From JAUYQR01 sp031415015 (GTDB taxonomy: Bacteria; Pseudomonadota; Alphaproteobacteria; Rhodobacterales; Rhodobacteraceae), in NCBI GenBank assembly GCA_031415015.1, contig JANOQT010000031.1, positions 1 to 39,872 of the forward strand: a stretch of DNA of 39,872 nt, written 5' to 3'. Below are positions 23,600 to 33,100 of this stretch, in pieces. The notes below the pieces were generated by a model, which searched no databases, was not told the origin of the DNA, and saw only the letters and a list, made by a program, of their open reading frames with translations. Numbering within the stretch: the first letter of the stretch is position 1; each line of letters starts with the position of its first letter. The translations under genes and the position numbers were made by a program.

Positions 23600-24130
23600 T
23601 CAGCGGGCGGGTGGCCAGGGCCGCGTCGCGTCAGCAGCGATCCAAGCGGTGACCCAATCGGGTAGGGGTGGGCTTTGCGGGGCCGCACCCAGTGCCGTGG
23701 CCATCTCTGACGGGTTGACCATGCCTGACTTCGACACGATGGCCGAGCGGATCAGGACGTGGGACGTGCATTCGTCGCCCTTCCACATGCTTTGCTCCAT
23801 ATACAGAAACCGCGCGTCCCAGCCGATGCAGCGGGTGTGCATCGCAAGGCGGGTAAAAACGGTGACGCGGCGACGGTAGCGCACCGAACTGCCCGCCACC
23901 GTCAGGCCCCACCGCTTTGCGATCAGCACGCGGTCAAGCCCGGTGCGGCGGCCAAGGGGCAGGCGGCCAAGGTCATAGAGCGTCAGCGTGCGGCCGTTGT
24001 TCAACTCCATCCATGGGTCAAGGTCCCATGGCCAGCAAAGGTGGTGCGAGATGTGGGTGTCGAAGATGCCCAAGGCCGGGGACCGGCTTGCGAGGAACAA
24101 TTCCTTAACCATGCGCAGATAGGGATACAT
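23600..24130 (-). CDS. Acyl-CoA thioesterase family protein (4HBT-like, THEM6-type)
   Basis: A 176-residue probable hot-dog fold protein. The pattern MYPYLRMVKELFLASRSPAL, then DTHISHHLCWPWDLDPWMELNNGRTLTLYDLGR, matches the thioesterase family that includes eukaryotic THEM6 (an LxDxxxxxHxNNxxY-like arrangement around DPWMELNNGRTLTLYD). GRTLTLYDLGR and IGWDARFLYMEQSMW give the central helix and strands. ATG 24130 is chosen because GGAGG lies 8 bases upstream. Divergent from the YggT gene. Substrate unknown. Confidence 0.78.
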   Translation of the reverse strand: MYPYLRMVKELFLASRSPALGIFDTHISHHLCWPWDLDPWMELNNGRTLTLYDLGRLPLGRRTGLDRVLIAKRWGLTVAGSSVRYRRRVTVFTRLAMHTRCIGWDARFLYMEQSMWKGDECTSHVLIRSAIVSKSGMVNPSEMATALGAAPQSPPLPDWVTAWIAADATRPWPPAR

Positions 24131-24258
24131 CGGGGCCTCCGTTCCAGCGGAGGGGTGGCGAAGGATCGCGCCCGCGTCAAGCAGAACGCGGCGTGAGGGC
24201 ATTGCTCTTCCCCAGCGCGGGCATTACCTGTGCGCACAGCCTAAATGTGGAGCAGCCG

Positions 24259-24546
24259 ATGACGTCCATTTTCCAGATCCTGATGCTGATCCTTGATATC
24301 GCGCAGTTCATCATTCTGGCGCATATCATCATGAGCTGGCTGATCAACTTCCAGGTGCTGAACCTGCGCCAGCCGCTGGTCGCGTCGATCTGGGACGGGC
24401 TGAACCGGCTGCTGGAGCCGCTGTACTCCCGCGTCCGGCAGTTCCTGCCGCAGATGTCGGGGCTGGACCTGGCCCCGCTGGTGGTGATTGTCGCGGTCTA
24501 CGCGCTGCGGATCATCCTGATCAACAACGCCGCCGCCTTTCTTTGA
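24259..24546 (+). CDS. YggT family membrane protein
   Basis: A 95-residue inner-membrane protein with two hydrophobic segments (about 4-29 and 73-94). The centre carries the family pattern WLINFQVLNLRQPLVASIWDGLNRLLEPLYSRVRQFLP split over the loop (N-P-x-x-LxxxxxPLxRxx-type). YggT proteins are linked to osmotic shock tolerance and division-site functions in other bacteria. ATG 24259. The recQ GTG start follows 9 bp after its stop, so the two are probably transcribed together. Confidence 0.85.
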   Translation: MTSIFQILMLILDIAQFIILAHIIMSWLINFQVLNLRQPLVASIWDGLNRLLEPLYSRVRQFLPQMSGLDLAPLVVIVAVYALRIILINNAAAFL

Positions 24547-24555
24547 GCGTCTAGG

Positions 24556-26598
24556 GTGGATCAGGCGGCGTCGCTTCTTCATTTCGTTTTCGGGTTCCCG
24601 GAGTTTCGCCCCGGTCAGGCCGAGATTGTCGAGGCCGTTCTGGCAGGCCGCAACACGCTGGCCATCATGCCGACGGGGGGCGGAAAATCCCTGTGTTTCC
24701 AACTTCCTGCGCTGTGCCGTGACGGGGTGACGGTGGTCATCAGCCCGCTGATTGCGCTGATGCGCGATCAGGTGCGCGCGTTGCGTGAGGCCGGGGTCGA
24801 GGCGGGGGCGCTGACCTCGGGCAATACCGATGAGGAAACCGAAGAGGTTTTCGCCAAGCTGGACGCCGGGCAGCTGAAGCTGTTGTACATGGCACCCGAA
24901 CGATTGGCCTCGGGGGCCACGATGGCAATGCTGCGGCGGATCGGCTGTTCGATGATTGCCGTCGACGAGGCGCACTGTGTCAGCCAGTGGGGTCATGATT
25001 TTCGCCCCGATTACCTGCGCATCGGCGATTTGCGGCGCACCTTGGGTGTGCCCTTGGCCGCCTTTACCGCGACGGCGGATGAGGAAACGCGGGCGGAAAT
25101 CGTCACGCGGCTGTTCGACGGTGTGGCCCCGGCGACCTTTCTGCGCGGCTTTGACAGACCGAACATCCATCTGGCTTTTGCGGTGAAGGACAAGCCGCGC
25201 GAGCAGATTCTGGCCTTCGCCAAGGCGCGCAAGGGGCAATCAGGGATCGTCTATTGCGGCACCCGCGCCAAGACCGAAACGCTGGCGCAGGCGCTGCGCG
25301 AGGCGGGGCACGGGTCGGTCGCCTATCACGGCGGCATGGAGGCCGAGGCGCGGCGTGTGGTGGAGGTGCGGTTCCAGCGCGAGGATGGGCTGATCGTGGT
25401 GGCGACAGTGGCCTTCGGCATGGGGATCGACAAGCCGGACATCCGCTGGGTGGCCCACGCCGATCTGCCGAAGTCGATCGAAGGGTATTATCAGGAAATC
25501 GGCCGGGCCGGGCGGGACGGCTCGCCGGCCGAGACGCTGACGCTTTACGGGCCGGATGACATTCGCCTGCGCCGGTCGCAGATCGACGAAGGCGCCGCCC
25601 CGCCGGACCGGAAGATGGCAGATCACGCGCGGCTGAACGCGCTTTTGGGGCTGGCCGAGGCAATGGCCTGCCGCCGTCAGGTGCTGCTGGGGTATTTCGG
25701 CGAGGCAGCGGAGCCGTGTGGCAATTGCGATCTGTGCGATCGGCCTGCGCTGCTGTTTGACGCCACGGATGCGGTACGCAAGGCCTTGTCGGCGATCCTG
25801 CGGACGGGGGAATGGTTTGGCGCGGGGCATCTGATCGACATCCTGACAGGGACGTCCACGGCCAAGGTGCGCGAACGGGGGCATGACAGTCTGCCGACCT
25901 TTGCGGTGGGGCGCGATCTGTCGAAGCCGGCCTGGGGCGCGGTGTTTCGGCAGATGATGGGGCGCGATCTGGTGCGCCCCGACCCCGACCGCCACGGTGC
26001 GCTTCGGATGACCGAAGCGGCGCGGCCGATCCTGCGCGGCGAGGCGCAGATCACCTTGCGGCGCGATACCGTGAGTTCGGCGGTGGAGCGGGTGTCGGTG
26101 CGGGGGCAGGTGTCGGACGAGGACACGGCGCTTCTGTCGCACCTCAAGGCCAAGCGGAGGGCGCTGGCCGAGGCGGCGAATGTGCCGGCTTATGTGATCT
26201 TTCCCGACCGGACGCTGATCGAGATGGCGGAGCGCAAACCGGCGACGCTGGACCAGATGGCGGGGATCACCGGGGTGGGGGCGAAAAAGCTGGAAAGCTA
26301 TGGGCCTGCATTCCTTGCGGCAATCAACGGCGCGGTGGAAAGCCTGCATCCATCGCGGATGCGGCTGGTGGGCACGCCGGAGGGGCAGGTCTTCGACCGG
26401 CTGGCCGAGGTGCAACTGACGCTGGCGCGGGGCGAAGATGGCATCGGCAAGCCCCTGTCTTGCACCCATTCGACCTTGCGCCAGATTGCCGAGCGGCGGC
26501 CGTCGACCTTGGCGGAACTTGACCGGATACAGGGCATGGGCGGGCAGAAGACGGAACGGTTCGGCGCGGCGTTTCTGGCCGTGTTGAGGGGGGACTAG
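24556..26598 (+). CDS. recQ: ATP-dependent DNA helicase RecQ
   Basis: A 680-residue 3'-5' helicase acting in recombination and fork repair. Motif 0/I: FRPGQAEIVEAVL and MPTGGGKSLC (Walker A, 39-45). Motif II is DEAH (137-140), followed by the RecQ-specific CVSQWGHDFR loop. Helicase domain 2 includes GIVYCGTR and then GMGIDKPDIRWVAHADLPKS. The RecQ-C region has the zinc Cys at about 371-394 (CRRQVLLGYFGE, CGNCDLC). Two HRDC-like modules are visible (about 527-593 and 611-680), one more than in E. coli RecQ. The start is GTG 24556, with a weak ribosome site. yaaA begins at the very next base after the stop. Confidence 0.96.
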   Translation: MDQAASLLHFVFGFPEFRPGQAEIVEAVLAGRNTLAIMPTGGGKSLCFQLPALCRDGVTVVISPLIALMRDQVRALREAGVEAGALTSGNTDEETEEVFAKLDAGQLKLLYMAPERLASGATMAMLRRIGCSMIAVDEAHCVSQWGHDFRPDYLRIGDLRRTLGVPLAAFTATADEETRAEIVTRLFDGVAPATFLRGFDRPNIHLAFAVKDKPREQILAFAKARKGQSGIVYCGTRAKTETLAQALREAGHGSVAYHGGMEAEARRVVEVRFQREDGLIVVATVAFGMGIDKPDIRWVAHADLPKSIEGYYQEIGRAGRDGSPAETLTLYGPDDIRLRRSQIDEGAAPPDRKMADHARLNALLGLAEAMACRRQVLLGYFGEAAEPCGNCDLCDRPALLFDATDAVRKALSAILRTGEWFGAGHLIDILTGTSTAKVRERGHDSLPTFAVGRDLSKPAWGAVFRQMMGRDLVRPDPDRHGALRMTEAARPILRGEAQITLRRDTVSSAVERVSVRGQVSDEDTALLSHLKAKRRALAEAANVPAYVIFPDRTLIEMAERKPATLDQMAGITGVGAKKLESYGPAFLAAINGAVESLHPSRMRLVGTPEGQVFDRLAEVQLTLARGEDGIGKPLSCTHSTLRQIAERRPSTLAELDRIQGMGGQKTERFGAAFLAVLRGD

Positions 26599-27384
26599 AT
26601 GCTGACCGTGATCTCGCCGGCGAAAAAGCTGGACGAACGGGCCCGGGTGCCGGGCGACGGGCCGTTGACGGAACCGGTCTTCAGCGCCGAGGCGATGCGG
26701 TTGGTGGCGGCGGCGCGAGAGTTGTCTGTCGCCGATTTGCAGGCGCTGATGGGGCTGTCGGAACCGCTTGCGTGGTTGAACCGGGACCGGTTCCGCGCCT
26801 ATCGGCGCAAGCCTGAGGGGGCGTTTCCGGCGATCCACTGCTTTGCAGGCGATACCTATCAGGGGCTGGACGCGGCGACGCTGTCTGCCGATGCGCTGCG
26901 TTGGGCGGACGGGCATCTGCGGATATTGTCAGGGCTTTACGGGGTGTTGCGGCCGATGGATGCGATCCAGCCGTACCGGTTGGAGATGGGCTCACGGCTG
27001 GCCACGACGCTGGGTCCGGACCTGTACGCGTTCTGGGGCGACAGGGTTGCCAAAGCGTTGAACACAGCGGCGGCCGAGGCCGGAACCGGGGTTCTGATCA
27101 ACTGTGCGTCGGTCGAATATTTCCGGGCGGCGGATCGTAAGGCGTTGAAACTGCGTGTCATTGCGCCGGTATTTCTGGACGGCGAGGCGGAGACTGCAAA
27201 GGTGATCTCGTTTTTCGCCAAACGCGCGCGGGGGGCGATGGCGCGGTTCATTGCGGAGCAGCGGCTGACCGACCCTGCCGACCTGCGCGCCTTCATGTCG
27301 GGCGGCTACATCCACAGGCCGGACCTGTCGGGCGAGGACAGGCCGGTATTCTTGCGTGCCACGGCGGCGGAAGACGCGGCCTGA
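26599..27384 (+). CDS. yaaA: Peroxide stress protein YaaA
   Basis: A 261-residue protein of the UPF0246/DUF328 family, which in E. coli lowers free intracellular iron during H2O2 stress and binds DNA. Markers are MLTVISPAKKLD at the start, PAIHCFAGDTYQGLDA (about 75-90), LRILSGLYGVLRPMDAIQPYRLEMG and the C-terminal FMSGGYIHRPDLSGEDRPVFLR. The ATG at 26599 directly follows the recQ TAG, so the two are co-translated from one mRNA. Pairing with recQ suggests a shared oxidative-damage response, though no OxyR or LexA site is visible. Its last 19 bases form an inverted repeat with the end of the convergent kinase gene. Confidence 0.94.
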   Translation: MLTVISPAKKLDERARVPGDGPLTEPVFSAEAMRLVAAARELSVADLQALMGLSEPLAWLNRDRFRAYRRKPEGAFPAIHCFAGDTYQGLDAATLSADALRWADGHLRILSGLYGVLRPMDAIQPYRLEMGSRLATTLGPDLYAFWGDRVAKALNTAAAEAGTGVLINCASVEYFRAADRKALKLRVIAPVFLDGEAETAKVISFFAKRARGAMARFIAEQRLTDPADLRAFMSGGYIHRPDLSGEDRPVFLRATAAEDAA

Positions 27385-27420
27385 CGGATCCTGCTTCCGG
27401 TTCAGGCCGCGTCTTCCGCC
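27366..27420. terminator. Long inverted repeat at the convergent ends of yaaA and the kinase gene
   Basis: Bases 27366-27384 and 27402-27420 are perfect 19-bp inverted copies separated by 17 bp. Each arm is the 3' coding end plus TGA stop of one gene, so both proteins end in AEDAA. A hairpin would form in either mRNA if transcription reads past the stop, which is a natural bidirectional terminator or 3' end protector. Confidence 0.85.
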
Positions 27421-29945
27421 AGTTGGACCGGCGCGCGTGCCACCGGCGGGCAGTGCTGTGACAGCGCGCCTTCAATGGCAACCTTGCGCAGCGGTTTCGT
27501 CAGGTATTCGTCGATGCCCGCCGCAAGGATCGCGTCGGCGTCGCCGTCCATCGCATGCGCGGTCAGGGCGATGATCGGCACATGCGCCCGTCCGCCTTCC
27601 AGCGCGCGGATCGCCTGAGCGGCCTCTTTCCCGTCCATTTCCGGCATCGAGATGTCCATGAAGATGACATCCGGCTTGAAGGTCTGAAACAGGTCCACCG
27701 CAATCCGGCCATTGTCGGCAAAGATCAGGTCGATATCCAGCGACTTCACCATCTTCTGAAAGACCAGTTGATTGGTCCGGTTATCTTCGGCGGCCAGCAC
27801 CCGCATCTGGCGCAGCCCGGTCGGGGCGGCGGGGGTCGCCAGAATGACCTCCACCGGGGCGTCGGCGGTCAGCGATTGCAGACGGCGGTAGAGTTCCGAC
27901 CGCAGCACCGGCTTTTGCAGCATGCCGGCGAAATCCACATCCTGATCGCGCAGCGCCGCCGGGTTTGAGGTCAGCAGCAGCACTGGCAAGGTACAGCCAT
28001 CGGCCCGCAACTGGCGCAGGAATGCCACGCCGTCCATTTCCGGCATTTCGTGATCGGTCAGGATGACGTCGTAATCGGCATCTGCGGCCAGCCGTTCCAG
28101 CGCCTCGGCCCCGGACCGGCACAGGGTCACCTCGATGCCGCAGGGGGTCAGCTGGCGTTCCAGAATGGTGCGGTTGATGAACTGGTCATCCACCGCCAGC
28201 ACCCGGCGGACAGAGACCGGAATCTGGACGGTGGTCGCCTCTTCGGCGATGGGCAGCGTCACGCGGAAGCCGAAGGAGGAGCCCGCGCCCAGTTCACTGT
28301 CCACCCAGACCGCGCCACCCATGTGTTCGATCAGCCGCTGGGTGATCGCCAGACCCAGACCGGTACCTTCGAACTTGCGGTTCGCCTCATCCTCGACCTG
28401 ATTGAACTCGCCAAATATGTGGTCAAGGTAGGCTGGCGGAATGCCGATGCCGGTGTCCTCGATCGTCACGTGCAGGGTCTGGAGACCGTCTTCCGCTTCG
28501 ATCCCGACGACGCGGGTCAGCACATGGCCGGTCTCGGTGAACTTGACCGCATTGCCGATCAGGTTGGTCAGCACCTGCCGCAAACGGCCCGGATCGCCGA
28601 CAAAGCGGGTCGGCAGGAACATGTCGAAGTCGATCATCAGGTCGATGCGCTTTTCCCGCGCGCGGGGCTGCAAAAGCATCGTGACTTCGTGGATTGTGCG
28701 TTCCAGATCAAAGGGTTCCGGTCGCAGTGTCAGGCGTTCCGCCTCGATCTTGGAATAATCCAGAATGTCGTTGATGATCACCAGCAACGCCTCACCGGAG
28801 GAGCGGATGGTTTCGGCGAACAGGCGCTGTTCTTCGGTCAGGGTGGTGTCGCATAGAAGTTCCGCCATGCCGACGACGCCGTTCATCGGGGTGCGGATCT
28901 CATGGCTCATGTTGGCGAGGAAGGCCGATTTGGCGCGGTTCGCAGCCTCAGCCGCCTTGCGGGCGGTTTCCAGTGCGGCCTGCTGTTCCTTTTCATGGGT
29001 GATATCGACGCGCAACCCCACTCTGCCACCGTCCGGGGTAAGGTGATCTTCGGCTTTGATCCAACGGCCATCGGCCAGCAAGATCTGCACCGGCGCGCCG
29101 GGACTGCGATGTTGGCGCAGGCGTTCCGCGATCCACGCCTCTTCGCAGCCGGCGGCGTCGGGGTGCAGCCCCGCGTCGACACAGGCGCGCACGACTTGTT
29201 CAAACGTGGTACCGGGCACCATGATCGACGCGGCGGCGGGATAGATGTCACGGTAACGCTGATTGCAGGTCAAAAGCCGTTCCTCTCTGTCATAAAGCAC
29301 GAAGCCGTCGGGGATCGCCTCGATCGCGGCCCAGATGCGCATCTGATCGGTGATATCAAGCGTCAGGCACACCAGATCACCGTCGCGGGCGCGGCGGTCC
29401 TCCAGCTTTATCCAGGTGCCGTTGCGAAGTTTCAGGGTGACCGGTTCAATCGGATCGCGGTCAAGCCGGGCCAGCATTTCGGCGACGAAGTCTTCGGGCG
29501 CCTGATCGCCGAAGTCGACCGAGCCTGCGGTGCTGATGATGCGCAAAATCTGATCATAGCCTATGCCGGGGGCGACGGGGTGACCGTCGAACTGCGCCTG
29601 ATAGGCCCGATTGGCGGAGACTAGTTTCAGTGAGGCGTCGAACACCGCAAACCCGTCGCGGATGGTGTTGACCGATTCCCACAATCGGCGTTCGGCCATC
29701 ACCGCGCTGGTATGGGCGCGGTCAAGTTCGTTGACGAAGCGGTGATTCTGATCCTTCAGCACCTCGGCCTCGGACAAAGCGGAGCGGACGACGATTCGCT
29801 GTTCGACGATCTGGTCGGACAGCGAGCGCGCGTGGATGGCCAGCTTTTCATTGACGGTAAACAGCTCGCGGCTTTTTTGTTCCAGCAGGCGTTCCGCTGC
29901 CAGCCGCCCGCGCCGTTCCCGTATCAGACGTTCCGAAAGATCCAT
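27402..29945 (-). CDS. Hybrid sensor histidine kinase with two receiver domains
   Basis: An 847-residue cytoplasmic protein; no membrane segment is seen. Order: N-terminal coiled coil (about 5-85), two PAS_7-like domains (about 88-200 and 203-318, each with a GFxxxD motif), HisKA with H348 in NMSHEIRTPMNG, and HATPase with N465 (NLIGNAVKF), DTGIGIP (497-503) and GTGLGLAI (527-534). REC1 (about 581-692) has D631 in DYDVILTDHEMPEMDG and REC2 (about 714-830) has D764 in FMDISMPEMDG, both with the conserved Lys (678, 817). Both receivers look functional, suggesting a branched phosphorelay through a separate Hpt protein. ATG 29945 gives the natural start. It is divergent from the alpha-2-macroglobulin gene (184-bp gap), but the signal is unknown. 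Confidence 0.93.
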   Translation of the reverse strand: MDLSERLIRERRGRLAAERLLEQKSRELFTVNEKLAIHARSLSDQIVEQRIVVRSALSEAEVLKDQNHRFVNELDRAHTSAVMAERRLWESVNTIRDGFAVFDASLKLVSANRAYQAQFDGHPVAPGIGYDQILRIISTAGSVDFGDQAPEDFVAEMLARLDRDPIEPVTLKLRNGTWIKLEDRRARDGDLVCLTLDITDQMRIWAAIEAIPDGFVLYDREERLLTCNQRYRDIYPAAASIMVPGTTFEQVVRACVDAGLHPDAAGCEEAWIAERLRQHRSPGAPVQILLADGRWIKAEDHLTPDGGRVGLRVDITHEKEQQAALETARKAAEAANRAKSAFLANMSHEIRTPMNGVVGMAELLCDTTLTEEQRLFAETIRSSGEALLVIINDILDYSKIEAERLTLRPEPFDLERTIHEVTMLLQPRAREKRIDLMIDFDMFLPTRFVGDPGRLRQVLTNLIGNAVKFTETGHVLTRVVGIEAEDGLQTLHVTIEDTGIGIPPAYLDHIFGEFNQVEDEANRKFEGTGLGLAITQRLIEHMGGAVWVDSELGAGSSFGFRVTLPIAEEATTVQIPVSVRRVLAVDDQFINRTILERQLTPCGIEVTLCRSGAEALERLAADADYDVILTDHEMPEMDGVAFLRQLRADGCTLPVLLLTSNPAALRDQDVDFAGMLQKPVLRSELYRRLQSLTADAPVEVILATPAAPTGLRQMRVLAAEDNRTNQLVFQKMVKSLDIDLIFADNGRIAVDLFQTFKPDVIFMDISMPEMDGKEAAQAIRALEGGRAHVPIIALTAHAMDGDADAILAAGIDEYLTKPLRKVAIEGALSQHCPPVARAPVQLAEDAA

Positions 29946-30129
29946 TCCCGCCCTGTGCCGACATGCTGCCCGCCCCGACCGCACCACTTCAGGCACAAAC
30001 GTCAGGATTCCGGGACTACCCTGCCCCAGCAAAGTGAACCAAGACTTAACGACGACCGGCGTCACGCGGCCTTGCCAGCCTGCGCCCCGCCATGCGAGAT
30101 TCGACTCAATCAAAGAAGGAGGCATTTTC

Positions 30130-33100
30130 ATGCGTTGGTTTCACAAAGCCGTTGTCGCGGCGCTGTTTTGCGGCTTTTCCGGCCTCGCATCGGCGCAGGA
30201 TCTGATTCCCGAGCGGCGGGTGGTGGTGACGCAGGATCAGGACCTGCCGGGGGGCGACATCGCCTCGGTCTTTGACACCACGCTGGATGCCTGCGAACGG
30301 GCCTGCCTGACCAACGCGCGCTGCACGGCGTTCACCTTCAACACGCGCAACGGATCGTGTTTTGTGAAAAGCGGGCCGGGTGAGGGGGCGTTTTTTCAGG
30401 GCGCCTATTCGGCGTTTGTGATCGAAGGTGATGCCGCGGCGAGGGCCATGGCGGCGGACCGGCGCAAGGAACTGGCCTTCGTGCCGGATTGGGACGTGCA
30501 GGGTGCTTATGACGTGGCCGTGGGCCTTGGCCGCCAGCACACCACCGGGCCATGGACCGCAGAGGAGCATCTGCAAGCCGCCGCCGAGGCGGAAGCGCGG
30601 GGCGACTGGGTGCAGGCTGCGGCCTTTACCGGGGCTGCGCTGAACCTGACCGACGATGGCGCGACCTGGGCCGAGTTTACCCGCCGTCAGCTGGAGGCTG
30701 GGAAGACTTCGGTCAGCAATTCCGGGTTTTACCTGAGCCAATCTTACTATTCGGCGGTGAATGCTTACCTGCGCGCGGAAAACCCGGCGCTGCGGCATTC
30801 CATTCTGGTGCTGATGGGCGATTCGCTGGAACGCAACGGGCGTGGCCGCGACACGGTGCAGGCGCTGCGTCTGGCGCAAAGCCTGCAACCGCGTGAGGAT
30901 ACGGCGGCTTTGCTGGATGATGCGATTGGAAAATACGGCTTCCGCATTGTCGAGAACATCGTCGAAAGCGATCTGGCGCGGCCGCGGGTGTGTGCGACAT
31001 TCTCGGAAGACCTGGTGCCGTCGGGCGTGGATTACGCGACCTATGTGCAACTGCCCGAAGCCGGGATGGCGGTCGAGGCGGGCGGCTATCGCCAGCTGTG
31101 CGTGACCGGGTTGCAGCACGGGTCGCGCTACACCGTCACCTTCCGCGAAGGGCTGCCTGCGGCGGATGGCCAGACCATGGCAAAGTCGGTGGACATCACC
31201 CAATACGTGCGCGACCGGAACCCCGGGGTGCGCTTTCCGGGGCGCGGCTATGTGCTGCCCAAGGCCGCCGAGGCGGCGCTGCCGGTCGAGACGGTCAACA
31301 CCGACAAGCTGAACCTGACGCTGTTCCGGGTGACCGACCGCAACCTGTTGCGATCCATTCAGGACTACTACTTCGGATCGCCGATGCAGGAGTATTCCGA
31401 AGGCTATTTCACCGACACGGTGGGCGAGGAGATCTGGACAGGCACGGCCACAGTCGGGCAGGACGTCAACAAGGACGTGACCACGCGCCTGCCATTGGGC
31501 GAGGCGTTGGACGGGATGCCTGCGGGCATTTACGCGCTGAAAGCGGCGGTGCCGGGGGTTGATCCTTATGTGGTGCCCGCCGGGTGGCAGTGGTTCGTGG
31601 TGTCCGATCTGGGCGTGACCACGATGTCGGGCGTGGACGGGCTGCATGTCTTCGTGCGCAGCCTTGGCACGGCGGGGGCGAAAACCGGTGTGACGGTGGA
31701 GTTGTTGAACCGCGCCAACACGGTGCTGGGGACGGCCACGACCGACGACCAGGGTTATGCGCGCTTTGATGCGGGCCTGACACGGGGGACCGGTGGGTCC
31801 GCCCCGGCGATGGTGGTGGTCAAGGACGGCGCGGCGGACATTGCCTTTCTGTCGCTGACCGATCCGGAATTTGATCTGTCGGACCGTGGGGTTGAGGGCC
31901 GCGAGGCTGCCCCGCCGGTGGATGTGTTCCTGACCACCGACCGGGGGGCTTACCGCGCCGGTGAGACGGTTTATGCGACCGCACTGGCGCGTGATCCGGA
32001 GGCTGCGGCGGTGGAATCCCTGCCGTTGACCGCGATCCTGAAGCGGCCTGACGGGGTGGAGTATTCGCGCCAGCTGGTGGCGGATGCTGGCGCTGGCGGG
32101 TACGTGTTTGCGATGCCGGTGGGCGGGTCTGCCCCGCGCGGCGTCTGGCGGCTTGAGGTGCTGGCCGATCTTGAGGCTGCACCTTTGGTAGCGAAGACCT
32201 TTCTGGTAGAGGATTTCCTGCCCGAACGGATCGACTTTGATCTGACCATTTCGGACACCCCCTTGATGCTGGGCAGTGAGGTGACTGCCGATCTGACGGT
32301 GGAGGCGCGCTATCTGTTTGGCGCACCGGGGGCCGGGTTAGCCATCGAGGGCGAGATTCTGCTGCGTGCGGTGGAGGGGCTGGAAAAGTTCCCCGGCTAT
32401 GTCTTTGGCCGCCATGACCAGCCGTTCAGCGGCGAGATGACCTCGCTGGACGCAGCCGAGACGGACGACACGGGGGCGGCGGTGCTGCCGATCTTGCTGC
32501 CCGTCGTCGAAGACCCGATGCGCCCGCTGGAGGCACGGGTGACGGTGCGTGTGGCCGAAGGATCGGGCCGCCCGGTGGAACGGCAGGTGATCAAGCGGCT
32601 TGTGCCCTCGGGCGCGATGATCGGGGTCAAGCCGCTGTTTGACGGCGTGGTCGGCGGAGGTGACGATGCGCGGTTCAGCCTGATCGGTATTGGCCCTGCG
32701 GAAACCGCCGTGCCGATGACGGTGACGTGGCAGGTGAACCGGATCGAGACGGATTACCAATGGTATCAAAGCTATGGCAACTGGAACTGGGAGCCGGTGG
32801 TGACCCGCAGTCTGGTGGCCGAGGGCGAGGCGACCCTTGGTGCCGACGCGGTGGAGATTGCGGCACCTGTGACATGGGGCGAATATGAAGTGCTGGTGGA
32901 GCGGTCGGACGGCGCGCTGGCCGCGACCTCGACTACGTTCTACGCGGGTTGGTATGCGCCTGCGGATACCTCGGCCACGCCCGACACGCTGGAACTGTCG
33001 CTGGACAAAAAGGCCTACAAGCCGGGTGAGACAGCGACCTTGCGGATCGTGCCGCGCGCGGCGGGAACCGCGCTGATCACCGTGCTGTCGAACCGGCTGG

